Assembly: GCF_029504395.1 (NCBI RefSeq)
Contig: NZ_JAQFIF010000021.1
Coordinates: forward strand, 1-48,823
From: Arthrobacter sp. ES3-54
GTDB lineage: Bacteria; Actinomycetota; Actinomycetes; Actinomycetales; Micrococcaceae
Reading direction: 5' to 3'
Length of the DNA: 48,823 nucleotides
Shown: positions 7,166-16,100 of the stretch, piece after piece
Layout: each line of letters opens with the position of its first letter
Numbering within the stretch: position 1 is the stretch's first letter
Notes under the pieces: model-generated
Told to the model about the DNA's origin: nothing
What the model saw: the letters and a program-made list of their open reading frames with translations, nothing else
Database searches by the model: none
Translations under genes and position numbers: made by a program

Positions 7166-7643
7166 CCCAACACCCTAACCACCCCAAAAAACGGGCAGGG
7201 AAAGAGCAAGTTAACCCAAGGTGACCGACCCAGGACCCGCAGCCGCCACAGCAACCGTCGAGCCACGGGTCACACTCAGGGCGCACCGAAAGTGAGCCGG
7301 CCGAAGGGCCTCTGCCGGCGCCGACGCCGGCGCGTCACGTACGTGAAAGGGGGGCGCAGCCAAGGTGGCCTACCCCCAAGACCGCAATCGCCGCTTTGCA
7401 TAGGAGCGCATCGCCGACCAGAGCGGAGCGAGGCCGCTCGCGGCCGAGGGAAGCGGAGGGAGGTGTCTAAGCGACGGCAAAGCAGCGCTTGCGGGCGAAG
7501 CCCGCACAGAAGCCCGCACAACGGAAGCGACGGCAAAGCAGCGGCTGCGGGCGAAGCCCGCACGAGGGCAGCGACGTAAGCTGACCAAGCACCGGGACCG
7601 ACGGCAAGTCGGCGGTGCAGGAGAGGAAGGACCGAGCCGGAGA
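7166..7643. other. GC-rich, repeat-laden intergenic region
   Basis: I find no credible gene in these 478 bases. There is a GCCGGCG-type inverted repeat around 7315-7332, a CACGTACGTG palindrome near 7336-7345 and the 37-bp direct repeats listed separately. Frames on both strands are open only because of composition. The segment lies between the 5' end of one minus-strand gene and the 3' end of the iron-uptake operon, so it should contain the SGNH promoter and the terminator of the uptake operon. Confidence 0.5.
7471..7563. repeat. Two 37-bp direct repeats, each ending in a hairpin
   Basis: The 37-base unit starting GCGACGGCAAAGCAGCG occurs at 7471-7507 and again at 7527-7563, 56 bases apart, with two mismatches. 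Each unit ends with TGCGGGCGAAGCCCGCA, a 7-bp stem around a three-base loop. An additional partial AGCCCGCACA lies between them. The position just past the 3' end of the iron operon would suit termination, but there is no T tract. Confidence 0.75.
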
Positions 7644-8774
7644 CTACAGCTCGGCTTTCCCCTGCCGCCAGTACCCCATGAACGCAACCTGCTTCCGGTC
7701 GATCCCCACGTCCCGCACAAGATACCGGCGCATCTCCTTGACGGTGCCCGCTTCGCCGGCGATCCAGGCGTAGAACGGCAGGGCCCCGGCGGGCTTGTCC
7801 GGGTTTTTGCTGGCTCCGATCGCCGCGGTGTCCATCCGGGCCGGGGTTTCCCAGAGGATGTCCTGGTCCACGTTGACGTCATCGGGTTCGGGCCCGGCTC
7901 CGCCGGAGGCGGCCTTGATGCCCACCCAGCCCGGCTCGGGCACGGCGGTGCGAACCGCCTCCTGCAGCAGTTCGCCGTGCGGACGTGAGCGGCCGATCGA
8001 GGCGCCGCGTGCCAGCCAGGTGATTTCGACGTCGGCGTCCGACTCAAGCTCCAGGAAGTCGCCGGCCTCGGGGACTTCAAGGAACGCGTGCCCGCTCATG
8101 TAGGACGGGAGGCTTTCCAGGATGGCGCTGATGGCCGGAACAGCGGTCTCGTCGCCGGCAAGGAGTACCCGCTGGGCCATGCCGGGCCGCCATTCGATGC
8201 CGGAGTAGGTCTCCGCCGTGACACAGTGCGCGGCCCGGTTGTTGGGTCCGATGATGGTGAGGGCGTCCCCGGGCTTGGCGTTCAGGGCCCAGTTCGCGGC
8301 GGGTCCGCCGTTGCCGGCGGCATCGAAGTGCAGCACGAAGTCGACGTCGATCTCCGGGTAGACGGCGTCGAGGCGTTCCTGCCGCACGGTGTAGGTGCGC
8401 ATGGAGCCGCGGGTCGCCGGATCCATGGCCAGCCATTCCTGGTACCAGCCGGATTGCTCCATCTGGAACACCGGCAGCGGCAACTGGGCGCCGTCATCGG
8501 CGAGGGACGGGATCATCAGTTTCACGCGCAGGTCAAGGGTTCCGCCGTGGACACCGAAGTCACGCAGGGAGTACCCGCCGAAGGTGATGCGGCGGAAATT
8601 GGGGCTGAGCTGCTGCACGGCGGCCACCGTCACGTCGAACGCCAGGGTCATCGGTTGGGTGGCCGGTTGGTCCCTGACCGCCGATGGCGCACGGCGTGCC
8701 CGCGCCTGGCTGATGTCTACTGCCGCGCTGTCCGTTGCACTGCTGTCTGTTGCGCTGCTGCTAACTGCCCTCAT
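7644..8774 (-). CDS. Siderophore-interacting protein (flavin-dependent ferric-siderophore reductase)
   Basis: The 376-residue protein belongs to the SIP/ViuB family of cytoplasmic FAD reductases that release iron from ferric siderophores. The family's FAD motif appears as RTYTVR, followed by FVLHFDAAGNGGPAANWAL, and the protein ends with FMGYWRQGKAEL, the usual C-terminus. The N-terminal 40 residues are a Ser/Ala-rich extension. Its ATG overlaps the stop of the upstream ATPase gene (ATGA). It is the last gene of the uptake operon, downstream of the iron box, so expression under iron limitation is expected. Confidence 0.92.
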   Translation of the reverse strand: MRAVSSSATDSSATDSAAVDISQARARRAPSAVRDQPATQPMTLAFDVTVAAVQQLSPNFRRITFGGYSLRDFGVHGGTLDLRVKLMIPSLADDGAQLPLPVFQMEQSGWYQEWLAMDPATRGSMRTYTVRQERLDAVYPEIDVDFVLHFDAAGNGGPAANWALNAKPGDALTIIGPNNRAAHCVTAETYSGIEWRPGMAQRVLLAGDETAVPAISAILESLPSYMSGHAFLEVPEAGDFLELESDADVEITWLARGASIGRSRPHGELLQEAVRTAVPEPGWVGIKAASGGAGPEPDDVNVDQDILWETPARMDTAAIGASKNPDKPAGALPFYAWIAGEAGTVKEMRRYLVRDVGIDRKQVAFMGYWRQGKAEL

Positions 8775-9601
8775 GGGACCAACTCCAGGGTTGCTGTTTC
8801 GGCTTTTGGGAAATGGGTGTGGTGCCGGCCAAGCGGAATGATCAGTGGCGTGCCGGAAATGGGATCGGGCAACACCCGCGAGTCCAGGCCGAAGACGTCA
8901 CGGACCAGGTCCTCGGTGACGACGTCGGCGGCGGTGCCCTCGGCCACGATTTTGCCGCCCTTCATGGCAATCACGTGGTCCGCGTACCGGGCCGCCAGGT
9001 TCAGGTCGTGCAGGACGATAGCCACGGTGGTGCCGCGCTGCCGGTTCAGGTCGGTGATCAGGTCCAGGACCTCCACCTGGTGGGCCAGGTCCAGGTACGT
9101 GGTGGGCTCGTCGAGCAGGAGCACCTCGGTTTCCTGGGCAAGCGCCATCGCGATCCACACGCGCTGGCGCTGCCCGCCCGAGAGTTCGTCGACGTTCCGC
9201 TCGGCGAGCTCCAGCGTTTCGGTGGCTTCGAGCGCGCGCTGCACGGCGAGATCATCGGCCGTGCTCCAGCTGCGGAAGAAGCCCTGGTGCGGGTAGCGGC
9301 CGCGGCCCACAAGGTCGCGGACAAGGATGCCGTCGGGGGCAGTGGGATGCTGGGGGAGCAGGCCGAGGATGCGCGCGAGTTCCTTGGCTGGACGGGAATG
9401 GATGTCCTTGCCGTCCAGGGTCACGGTACCGCCGGCCGGCCTCAGCAGCCTGGAAAGGCCGCGGAGGAGCGTGGACTTGCCGCAGGCGTTGGCGCCCACG
9501 ATCATTGTCACCTTGCCCTCGGGGAGCTCCGCCGTAAGGCCTTCCACCACCCGGCGCTGGTCGTACTGCAGCGTCAGGTCCTTGGCGTTGAGAACTGCCA
9601 T
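8771..9601 (-). CDS. Iron-siderophore ABC transporter, ATP-binding protein
   Basis: The 276-residue ATPase starts at the ATG at 9601, one base after the stop of the permease gene; longer in-frame starts would lie inside the permease. It has Walker A GANACGKST, signature LSGGQRQR, Walker B VLLLDEPT followed by TYLDLAHQ (the FecE/FhuC-type D-loop), and the switch histidine in VLHDLNLA. It powers the two FecCD permeases. An alanine-cysteine pair replaces the more common Gly in Walker A (NACGKS), which is normal for this subfamily. Confidence 0.95.
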   Translation of the reverse strand: MAVLNAKDLTLQYDQRRVVEGLTAELPEGKVTMIVGANACGKSTLLRGLSRLLRPAGGTVTLDGKDIHSRPAKELARILGLLPQHPTAPDGILVRDLVGRGRYPHQGFFRSWSTADDLAVQRALEATETLELAERNVDELSGGQRQRVWIAMALAQETEVLLLDEPTTYLDLAHQVEVLDLITDLNRQRGTTVAIVLHDLNLAARYADHVIAMKGGKIVAEGTAADVVTEDLVRDVFGLDSRVLPDPISGTPLIIPLGRHHTHFPKAETATLELVP

Positions 9602-9602
9602 C

Positions 9603-10712
9603 TCAGGCGTCCTTTCGGTTGGCTGTGACCAGGAGCCACAGCAGGAACGGTGCACCGAGCGCGCCGGTGACCACGCCGACGGGTAGGACGGTGCCGTCCA
9701 GCAGCAGGGGGGCGATGTTGGCGGCGAAGTAATCCGCGGCGAGGACAATCAGGGCGCCGACGAACGCGGCGGCCGGCAGGCTGGACGTGCCGGTGAAGCG
9801 GCGCGCGATGGGGCCGGCCAGGAAGGCCACGAACGCCACAGGCCCGGCGGCTGCCGTGGCGACGGCGGCCAGGGCGACAGCAGCGGCCACGACGCCCAGC
9901 CGGGTGATGCCTACCCGGATGCCGAGTCCGGCGGCGGCGTCGTCTCCCAGTTCCAGGATCCGGAGCGGTCCGGCGAGGACGGCGACGGCGGGCACGAGGA
10001 CCAGCAGCGCCAGTGCCAGCACGCCGGCGCGGTCCCAGCTGGCGGAGTTCAGGGATCCGTTCAGCCAGATCAGGGCCTCGGCTGCGGTGCGGATGTCCGC
10101 TCGCGTCATGAGGAAGTTGACCACGGCGTTCAGTGCCGCGGCCATGCCGATGCCGGCCAGGATGAGCCGGCTTCCGGCTGCGTTGCCGCGGTTGCCGCCG
10201 CCTGATCCGAGGGAACCGCTCCGGGAGATTGTGTAGATCAAGACCGCTACGGCCATGGCCCCGCACAGCGCCGCACCGGAAACGGCCGCTCCGGAGGCCC
10301 CGAAAACGACGATGGCGGTGACCGCGGCCGCGCTTGCCCCGTAGCTGATGCCGATGACGTCGGGACTGGCCAGCGGGTTGCGCAGCATTGTCTGGAACAG
10401 GGTGCCCGAGAGCCCGAAGGCAATCCCGATCATGGTGCCGATGACTGCCCGAGGGAGCTTGCTCTCCATCACGATGAAGCTGGCGCCGGGGATCTTCTCG
10501 CCACCAGTGAGGTTGGCCGTGAGGATCCTGAAGAAGTCCGGGATGGTGACGGTGTAGCTGCCCAGCAGGATGCTGACGGCGAGGAGCACCACGACGGCGA
10601 AGGCCAGGAGGGCCGTCCGGCTCATGAACCGGGCATTGCCGGCCGGTTGGTGCTCTGCGGGGGCGTTGCCTCCCAGCTCATGCCGCACGTTGGCGAGGTC
10701 TGCCTGACTCAC
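9603..10712 (-). CDS. FecCD-family iron-siderophore permease (second)
   Basis: A 369-residue permease with about ten membrane segments and the family motifs FRILTANLTGG, GSLLGISYGAS-like GISYGASAAA, and LILAGIGMAA. I chose the GTG at 10712 because it overlaps the upstream permease stop as GTGA; a longer ATG start at 10745 would overlap more. The first 35 residues are polar. It forms a heterodimer with the product of 10709-11776 in the inner membrane. Confidence 0.93.
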   Translation of the reverse strand: MSQADLANVRHELGGNAPAEHQPAGNARFMSRTALLAFAVVVLLAVSILLGSYTVTIPDFFRILTANLTGGEKIPGASFIVMESKLPRAVIGTMIGIAFGLSGTLFQTMLRNPLASPDVIGISYGASAAAVTAIVVFGASGAAVSGAALCGAMAVAVLIYTISRSGSLGSGGGNRGNAAGSRLILAGIGMAAALNAVVNFLMTRADIRTAAEALIWLNGSLNSASWDRAGVLALALLVLVPAVAVLAGPLRILELGDDAAAGLGIRVGITRLGVVAAAVALAAVATAAAGPVAFVAFLAGPIARRFTGTSSLPAAAFVGALIVLAADYFAANIAPLLLDGTVLPVGVVTGALGAPFLLWLLVTANRKDA

Positions 10713-11776
10713 AGCCCTGCTCCTTTCCCGCGGCGGACCAGCCACACGAAGACGGGCGCACCCACCAGCGCCGTCATGATGCCCGCGGGGACTTCGCCGG
10801 GGAGCACGACGACACGGCCCACCACGTCCGAGAGCAGGAGCAGCACGGGCGCCAGGACCAGCGAGAACGGCAGGATCCAGCGGTAGTCCGGGCCGGTCAG
10901 GAAGCGGACGGCATGCGGAACCACCAGGCCGACGAATCCGATTGGCCCGGCCAGTGCCGTGGCGGAGCCGCAGAGCAGCACAATGCCCAGCGCGGTGACG
11001 CCGCGGGCCAGGCCGACGCGCTGGCCCAGGCCTCGGGCAATGTCGTCCCCGAGGGCCAGGCTGTTCAGGATCCGCCCGGTAAACAGAACGATCAGTGCCC
11101 CGGCAGCCAGGAACGGCAGCCCGGGCAGCACCACCGACCAGTCCCGGCCGGCGATCCCGCCGACCTGCCAGAACCGGAACCGGTCCAGGGTGTCCTGACT
11201 GGAGACCAGGACGACGTTCATCAGCGAATACAGCCCTGCGCTCAGGGCCGCGCCGGCGAGTGCCAGTTTGACCGGCGTCGCCCCGTCACGCCCCATGGAC
11301 GCGATCAGATAGACGGCGAGGGCGGCTGCCGCGGAGCCGATGAACGCGAACCAGATGTAGCCGGTCAGGGACGGCACGCCGAAGACGTAGATCCCGGTGA
11401 CGACGGCGAGGGCGGCGCCCGCGTTGATGCCGATGATGCCGGGGTCGGCGAGGGGGTTCCGGGCCACCCCCTGCATGGCCGCGCCCGCCAGCCCGAGTGC
11501 GCCGCCGGCGAGCAGGCCCAGCACGGTGCGCGGGATGCGGGCGTGGATGACGGCGTGGTTGCCGTCGGTGGGGTCGAACTGCGTCAGCGCCTGCCAGACG
11601 GTGCCGAGGGGAACCCCGCGGGCTCCGACGGTCAGGGACGCTGCACAGACCAGAACAAGTACGACGACGGCGGCCAGCAGCCAGGCGGCCTGCGTTGCGG
11701 GGGCTTTCTTCCCGGTGGGGGCCGGGGGTGCGCCGGGCGCGCTGGCGGCGGGCGCCGTCGTCGTACTGTTCGTCAT
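10709..11776 (-). CDS. FecCD-family iron-siderophore permease (first)
   Basis: The 355-residue permease has a Pro/Ala-rich N-terminus, then about ten membrane segments. Typical family blocks are RIPRTVLGLLAGGALGLAGA, NPLADPGIIGINAGAA and GLVVPHAVR near the end. It follows the substrate-binding gene by 9 bases and overlaps the second permease gene by 4. Together these two form the membrane channel of the importer. Confidence 0.95.
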   Translation of the reverse strand: MTNSTTTAPAASAPGAPPAPTGKKAPATQAAWLLAAVVVLVLVCAASLTVGARGVPLGTVWQALTQFDPTDGNHAVIHARIPRTVLGLLAGGALGLAGAAMQGVARNPLADPGIIGINAGAALAVVTGIYVFGVPSLTGYIWFAFIGSAAAALAVYLIASMGRDGATPVKLALAGAALSAGLYSLMNVVLVSSQDTLDRFRFWQVGGIAGRDWSVVLPGLPFLAAGALIVLFTGRILNSLALGDDIARGLGQRVGLARGVTALGIVLLCGSATALAGPIGFVGLVVPHAVRFLTGPDYRWILPFSLVLAPVLLLLSDVVGRVVVLPGEVPAGIMTALVGAPVFVWLVRRGKGAGL

Positions 11777-11785
11777 GGGATGGTG

Positions 11786-12892
11786 TTACTTCGCTGCAGT
11801 GACTTTGTCCGCCGCGGTGGCCAGCTGCGGCAGGAACGTGTCCAGTGACCAGGGCAGGCTCAGCGGCGAGGAAGCGGAGATGGACAGCGTCAGCGTGTTG
11901 TTCGAGTCGGCAACCAGGGCGCCGCTCTTGATGGCGGGGATCTGGCCCAGCAGCGGGTCGGCCTTGATGGATCCGGTGGTGGCCGCATCCGGCACCCAGG
12001 TCACGAAGATGTCCGAGTTGAGTTCATTGGCCTTTTCGGCGGACCACGGGATGAAGAATTCCTTGGAGCCCTTGGAGTTGTCCTCCACAACGGATGCGAG
12101 CTTCATGCCGATTTCGCTGAGGAAGCGCGGACGGTTGTCGTTGGCCGTGTAGACGTTCACGCCGTCGCTCTTGTCCGGTTCCAGATTGCCGTAGATGAAC
12201 GACTTTCCGGCGATCTGCGGGTACTTGGAGACCTTGTCCTTGATGGTGGCCTCGGTGTCAGAGACCAGCTTGGCGGCTTCGGCTTCCTTGCCGAGGGCCT
12301 TGCCGATGATGGTGGTGGAGTCCTGCCAGGAGGTGCCGTAGGCGATCTCCGGCTGGGCCACGACGGGTGCGATTTCGCTGAGCTTCTTGTAGTCCTCTGC
12401 CGTCAGGCCGGAGTAGGCGCCCAGGATGACGTCCGGGTTGAGCTTGGCGATCTCGGTGAAGTTGATGCCGTCGGCCTCGGAGAACTGGACGGGGGCCTTC
12501 GCCGAGCCGAAGCCCGCGCCGAGCTTCTCCAGCGCGGCGTCCTTCCACGGTGTGGAGCCCTTGTCATTACCGCCCCATTCGTTCTTGGGGACGCCCACGG
12601 GAACCACTCCGAGGGCGATGGCGACGTCGTCGTTGACCCAGGAAACGGTAACAACGCGCTTGGGCTGTTCCTTGATGGTGGTCTCGCCGAAGAGGTGCTT
12701 GATGGTAACCGGGAAAGCGATGCTGACCGGCTGGCTGGGGGCGTACGTCGCCGTCGAACTTGCCGGGCCGGTGGAGCAAGCGGTCAGGGTCAGCGCGACG
12801 GCGGCCAGAAGAGCTGCGGCCCGCCCTGCGGTCTTGCGGAGGCGGCGGCCGACTGGGCGGCCGGCGGAACGGGGGAAGACGGCGGAAGCCAC
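11786..12892 (-). CDS. Iron-siderophore ABC transporter, substrate-binding lipoprotein
   Basis: The 368-residue protein has a basic N-terminus, a hydrophobic segment and a lipobox LTAC with the cysteine near residue 39. The mature part is a class III (FepB/BtuF-like) binding protein with PKRVVTVSW, NPDVILGAYS and a long helix region. The start is GTG, with AAGGAG six bases upstream. It is the first gene of a five-gene operon, directly below an iron box. The exact siderophore cannot be told from sequence; the class includes enterobactin-type and hydroxamate binders. Confidence 0.93.
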   Translation of the reverse strand: MASAVFPRSAGRPVGRRLRKTAGRAAALLAAVALTLTACSTGPASSTATYAPSQPVSIAFPVTIKHLFGETTIKEQPKRVVTVSWVNDDVAIALGVVPVGVPKNEWGGNDKGSTPWKDAALEKLGAGFGSAKAPVQFSEADGINFTEIAKLNPDVILGAYSGLTAEDYKKLSEIAPVVAQPEIAYGTSWQDSTTIIGKALGKEAEAAKLVSDTEATIKDKVSKYPQIAGKSFIYGNLEPDKSDGVNVYTANDNRPRFLSEIGMKLASVVEDNSKGSKEFFIPWSAEKANELNSDIFVTWVPDAATTGSIKADPLLGQIPAIKSGALVADSNNTLTLSISASSPLSLPWSLDTFLPQLATAADKVTAAK

Positions 12893-12919
12893 GGAACTCC
12901 TTAGGTAAGTGATGCAAAC

Positions 12920-12938
12920 CTAAGTAAGGCTAGCCTAT
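12920..12938. promoter_or_regulatory. Iron box (IdeR/DmdR-type operator)
   Basis: The 19-mer at 12920-12938, containing AAGGCTAGCCT, matches the actinobacterial consensus TWAGGTWAGSCTWACCTWA at about 15 of 19 positions by my count. It is 28 bases upstream of the substrate-binding protein start. A nearby TTAGGT half (12901-12906) may be a second contact. By family knowledge, iron-loaded IdeR/DmdR would repress here, giving uptake only in iron starvation. Confidence 0.8.
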
Positions 12939-13015
12939 CCTTTGGATAATTAAGAAAGGTTTGAGTAACGTAATTGTCTCAATCGGTGGTGCGGGACAAC
13001 ATCAAGCCGCCAAAA

Positions 13016-13088
13016 AAGCAACGCGGCGTCACTTACGGTCCATTAGGTGTGGTGGTCATTATGGACCGTAAGTGACCCCGCGTTGCTT
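13016..13088 (-). terminator. Large inverted repeat, probable terminator of the jet operon
   Basis: Two 28-base arms (13016-13043 and 13061-13088) pair with a single mismatch around a 17-base loop. On the minus strand the hairpin is followed by TTTTTT, so it fits a rho-independent terminator 15 bases past the jetC stop. The arms are unusually long for a simple terminator, and the element may be a dispersed repeat (MITE/REP-like) used as one. Confidence 0.75.
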
Positions 13089-13102
13089 GGGGAGGGGTGG
13101 GG

Positions 13103-16100
13103 TCAGCGCAGGACGATGTCCACAGGGTTTGCCTCGGACCGCCAGATGCCCTCGCTCCCCGCACGCGGGGCAATCACCGGGGCCGTCAGGACGCCGGAGC
13201 GGTTGGTGCGCTTGTCCCGCAGGATCTCCGTCACCGATCCCAGGTGCCGGGAGAGGTCGATCACGTTCTCCGGCGCGGCCAGCAGCAGCTGGAAACCGAA
13301 CTCGTGCAGCGCCTTGATACCTGCCCCGGCAAATTCCTCAGAGGCGAGCACGAACGCCTCGTCCATCATCACAGTGCCATAGGTGGTGAAGCCCTGCTCG
13401 GCGATGCCCAGCTGGTAGCTCAGCGCCGCAGCCATGATGAACGCGGTGAAGCGCTGCCGCTCGCCGCCGGACATGGAGCCGGTGTCCGCGTGCATGTAGA
13501 CCTCGGTCTTCTTCTGGCCCTTCCCCGCCCCCTTGGGACCGGCACCCTGGGCGCCGGCACTCTGCACCTCGCGGTGCTCCTTGCACTGGATGAACAGGTG
13601 GCCGCGGACGTCCAGTACCTCGGCGCGCCAGCGCCGGTCCTCCGGAGTCTGCGAACCCAGCCGCTTCACGAGCGTTTCGAGCGACTTGTAGCGGGTGGTG
13701 AGCTCGGCGTCGTCCTCCGCCCCGGACACCGCGGCGGACGCTGCAGTGACCGTCTTGCCCGGCCGGGTATGCCGGACCTTGAGCGCGTTCTGGATAGCGT
13801 CCTTGAACTGCTTCGCCGTCGCGGGCAGCGTCTGTTTGATGTCGAGTTCCAGGAAGCTGCCCTCGTGGAAGTTGACCTCGGACAGGATCCCGTTCAGCGG
13901 CAGGATGCGGCTCGTGATGGCGCGGCGCTCCTCGTCCAGCAGGTGCAGCAGGGTGGAAAAGGATTCGTGTGTCCGCTGGTTGAAGAACTGCCGGAACTCG
14001 GCCTCCTGGGCGGGCAGCCCGTCGCTGACAATCGCGTGGTAGCGGGATTCGAACTCCCCCGCAGCACCGATCGAGGTGCCGTGGTCCGCGGAAATCGCCG
14101 TGCCCCATTCGCGGACGAAGCCCTCGAAAATGCGGGTGAGGCGCTCCGAAGTGGCCTGCCCGCGGGACTCGGCCCTATGCAGTTCTGCAAGGAGCCGGGT
14201 GTGCACCTGGTTGGCCAGGTTGTCGAGCTCGTGCATCTCCAAGACGTCGCCGAAGCCGGTGAAGTACGGTTCCAGTGCGGCGATGCCGGCGTCCGACGGC
14301 GGCGCCTGCGCCAGCCGGTTGCGTGCGGCGTCGAGCAGCGAATCAGCCGCAGTCATGCGCGCATCGAGGGCCTTGTACTCGCTCTGCAGTACGGCCGCGG
14401 CCTCGGTGCTGGACTGGTGCTTGTGCCGCGTGGCTTCAATGCTGGCGCGCAGCGGTTCGAGGTCCGCCTGCGCGGCCAGGGCGTCCTTGAGGCGCTGCTC
14501 GATCCGGGCGAGCTCCTCCGCGGCCACTGCGGCCGAGACCTGCTCCCAGGGCCGGTGGTCGTCTGCCACGCGGCGCAGGGCATCGAGCTGCCGGGTCATG
14601 CCCTGGTGTGACTCTTCCCGGGTTTGTGCCAGTTCGGCAGCCTTGGCCAGCTCCTGTTGCAGGTCCTCAACCTGGGCCGCCACAAGTTCAAGCTTGGCGG
14701 CGTTGTCGAACCCGAGGACGTAGTCCTGCCGGGACGTGAAGCGGTCGTCCTTTTCCACCGTGTGGCGGTTGCGCTTGACCACGCCGCCAAGGCTCAGGCC
14801 CTTGTCCAGGCCGGCGAGCTGGTCCGGGTCTTCTACGCACGGGTAGGCGAAGTCGAGGGCAATCCGTTCGCGCAGCCAGGCGCTGGCCTGCCCCAGGGCC
14901 TCCGAGTGGGGGCCGGCGTCGGTGAGGAAACGGAGCTTGGTCAGCAGATCGCCGTCGGCCACGTCCTCGACAGCCAGCGCGCCGCCCGCCAGGGGCCGGG
15001 AGACGTCCACGGCGCGCAGCGCCCCGCGCACGGAGTGATCGTTGAGGTACCGGGTGACTGCCGCGAAGTGCTCGCCCGGGACCAGCAGCGTGGTGGCTAG
15101 GCTCCGCAGCGCGCGCTCGGCGGCCGGGCGCCACTGTTCCTGGCCCTCGGCGAGGTCGATCAGCTCGCCGCCGAAGGGCATCTGCTCCTCGGGCACCCCG
15201 GTGGCCGCCGCAATGGCGCTGCGGTTTTCAATGCTCGACGGCGGCAGCAGCGACTTGCGCGTCTTCAGCGAGACGAGCTCCTGCTGGGCCGCGGCGAGTT
15301 CGCGCTTCCGGGTGGCGTGGCCGTCAAAGGCCTCGAAGCGCAGTTCCTTGAGCGCCTCGGAATCGTCCTGGAGCTCGGCCGAGCGTGCCGCGGCGTGCTC
15401 GTGGGCCTGTTCCCAGCCGGCGGCCGACCACTGGAGTTCCAGCCCGGCGTCGGTCAGCGCCTTGCGGGTCGATTCCTCCACCTCCTGCCGGAGCTTGAGC
15501 CCCACCCGGGCGTTCTCCAGGGACTGCTCTATCGCGGAAATCGCGTTGCCGCCCTGGTTGTTGTACTCCCCCTCCAGCTGGCGCAGCTCCTTGGCGAAGC
15601 CGTCGCGGACAGCGCGTTCGGCGGCAAGGTCACTGGCCTTGGCCCGGGCGAGCTCCTTCACCCGGGCCAGGGTCTTCTCATGGACCGTGACAGCGAGTTG
15701 CTGCTTGTAAGCCTCGAATTCCTCGCCGGAAAGGTCCCGCAGCCGGTTCGCGTCCAGCAGCGCCTGCGCGTATTCCTTGTTCAGCCCGGGGACGGGAGCC
15801 AGCTGGTCGCGCTGCTGCCGGACGTCCTCGAGGCGCTGCCGGATGGACATGAGGTTGCTGAATTCCTCGACGACGTCGTCCGCCGCAGCCAGTGTGGCGG
15901 GGGCGTCGAGGACCTGGTCGCGGAAGAAGGTGTTGACGCTGCCGCCGAGTCCCTTGCCGGCCTGGATGACGCGCAACAGCGGGAGGGCCTGATCAGAGTT
16001 GATGCCGAGGAGGCGGCGGAAGCGTTCGGCGAAGGCCTTGTGGACGTCGAAGATCTGGGCGTCCGGGAAGATCGCGTCCAGCGCGGACTTGGTGAAGCGC

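Noticed and set aside
7292..7579. 95-codon frames on both strands in the 7.3 kb repeat region
   Set aside because: Composed of the GC-rich repeats, with no ribosome site and no similarity.
12892..13103. Possible JetD gene next to jetC
   Set aside because: Only 210 bases separate jetC and the iron-uptake operon, and they contain an inverted repeat and the iron box. There is no room for JetD.
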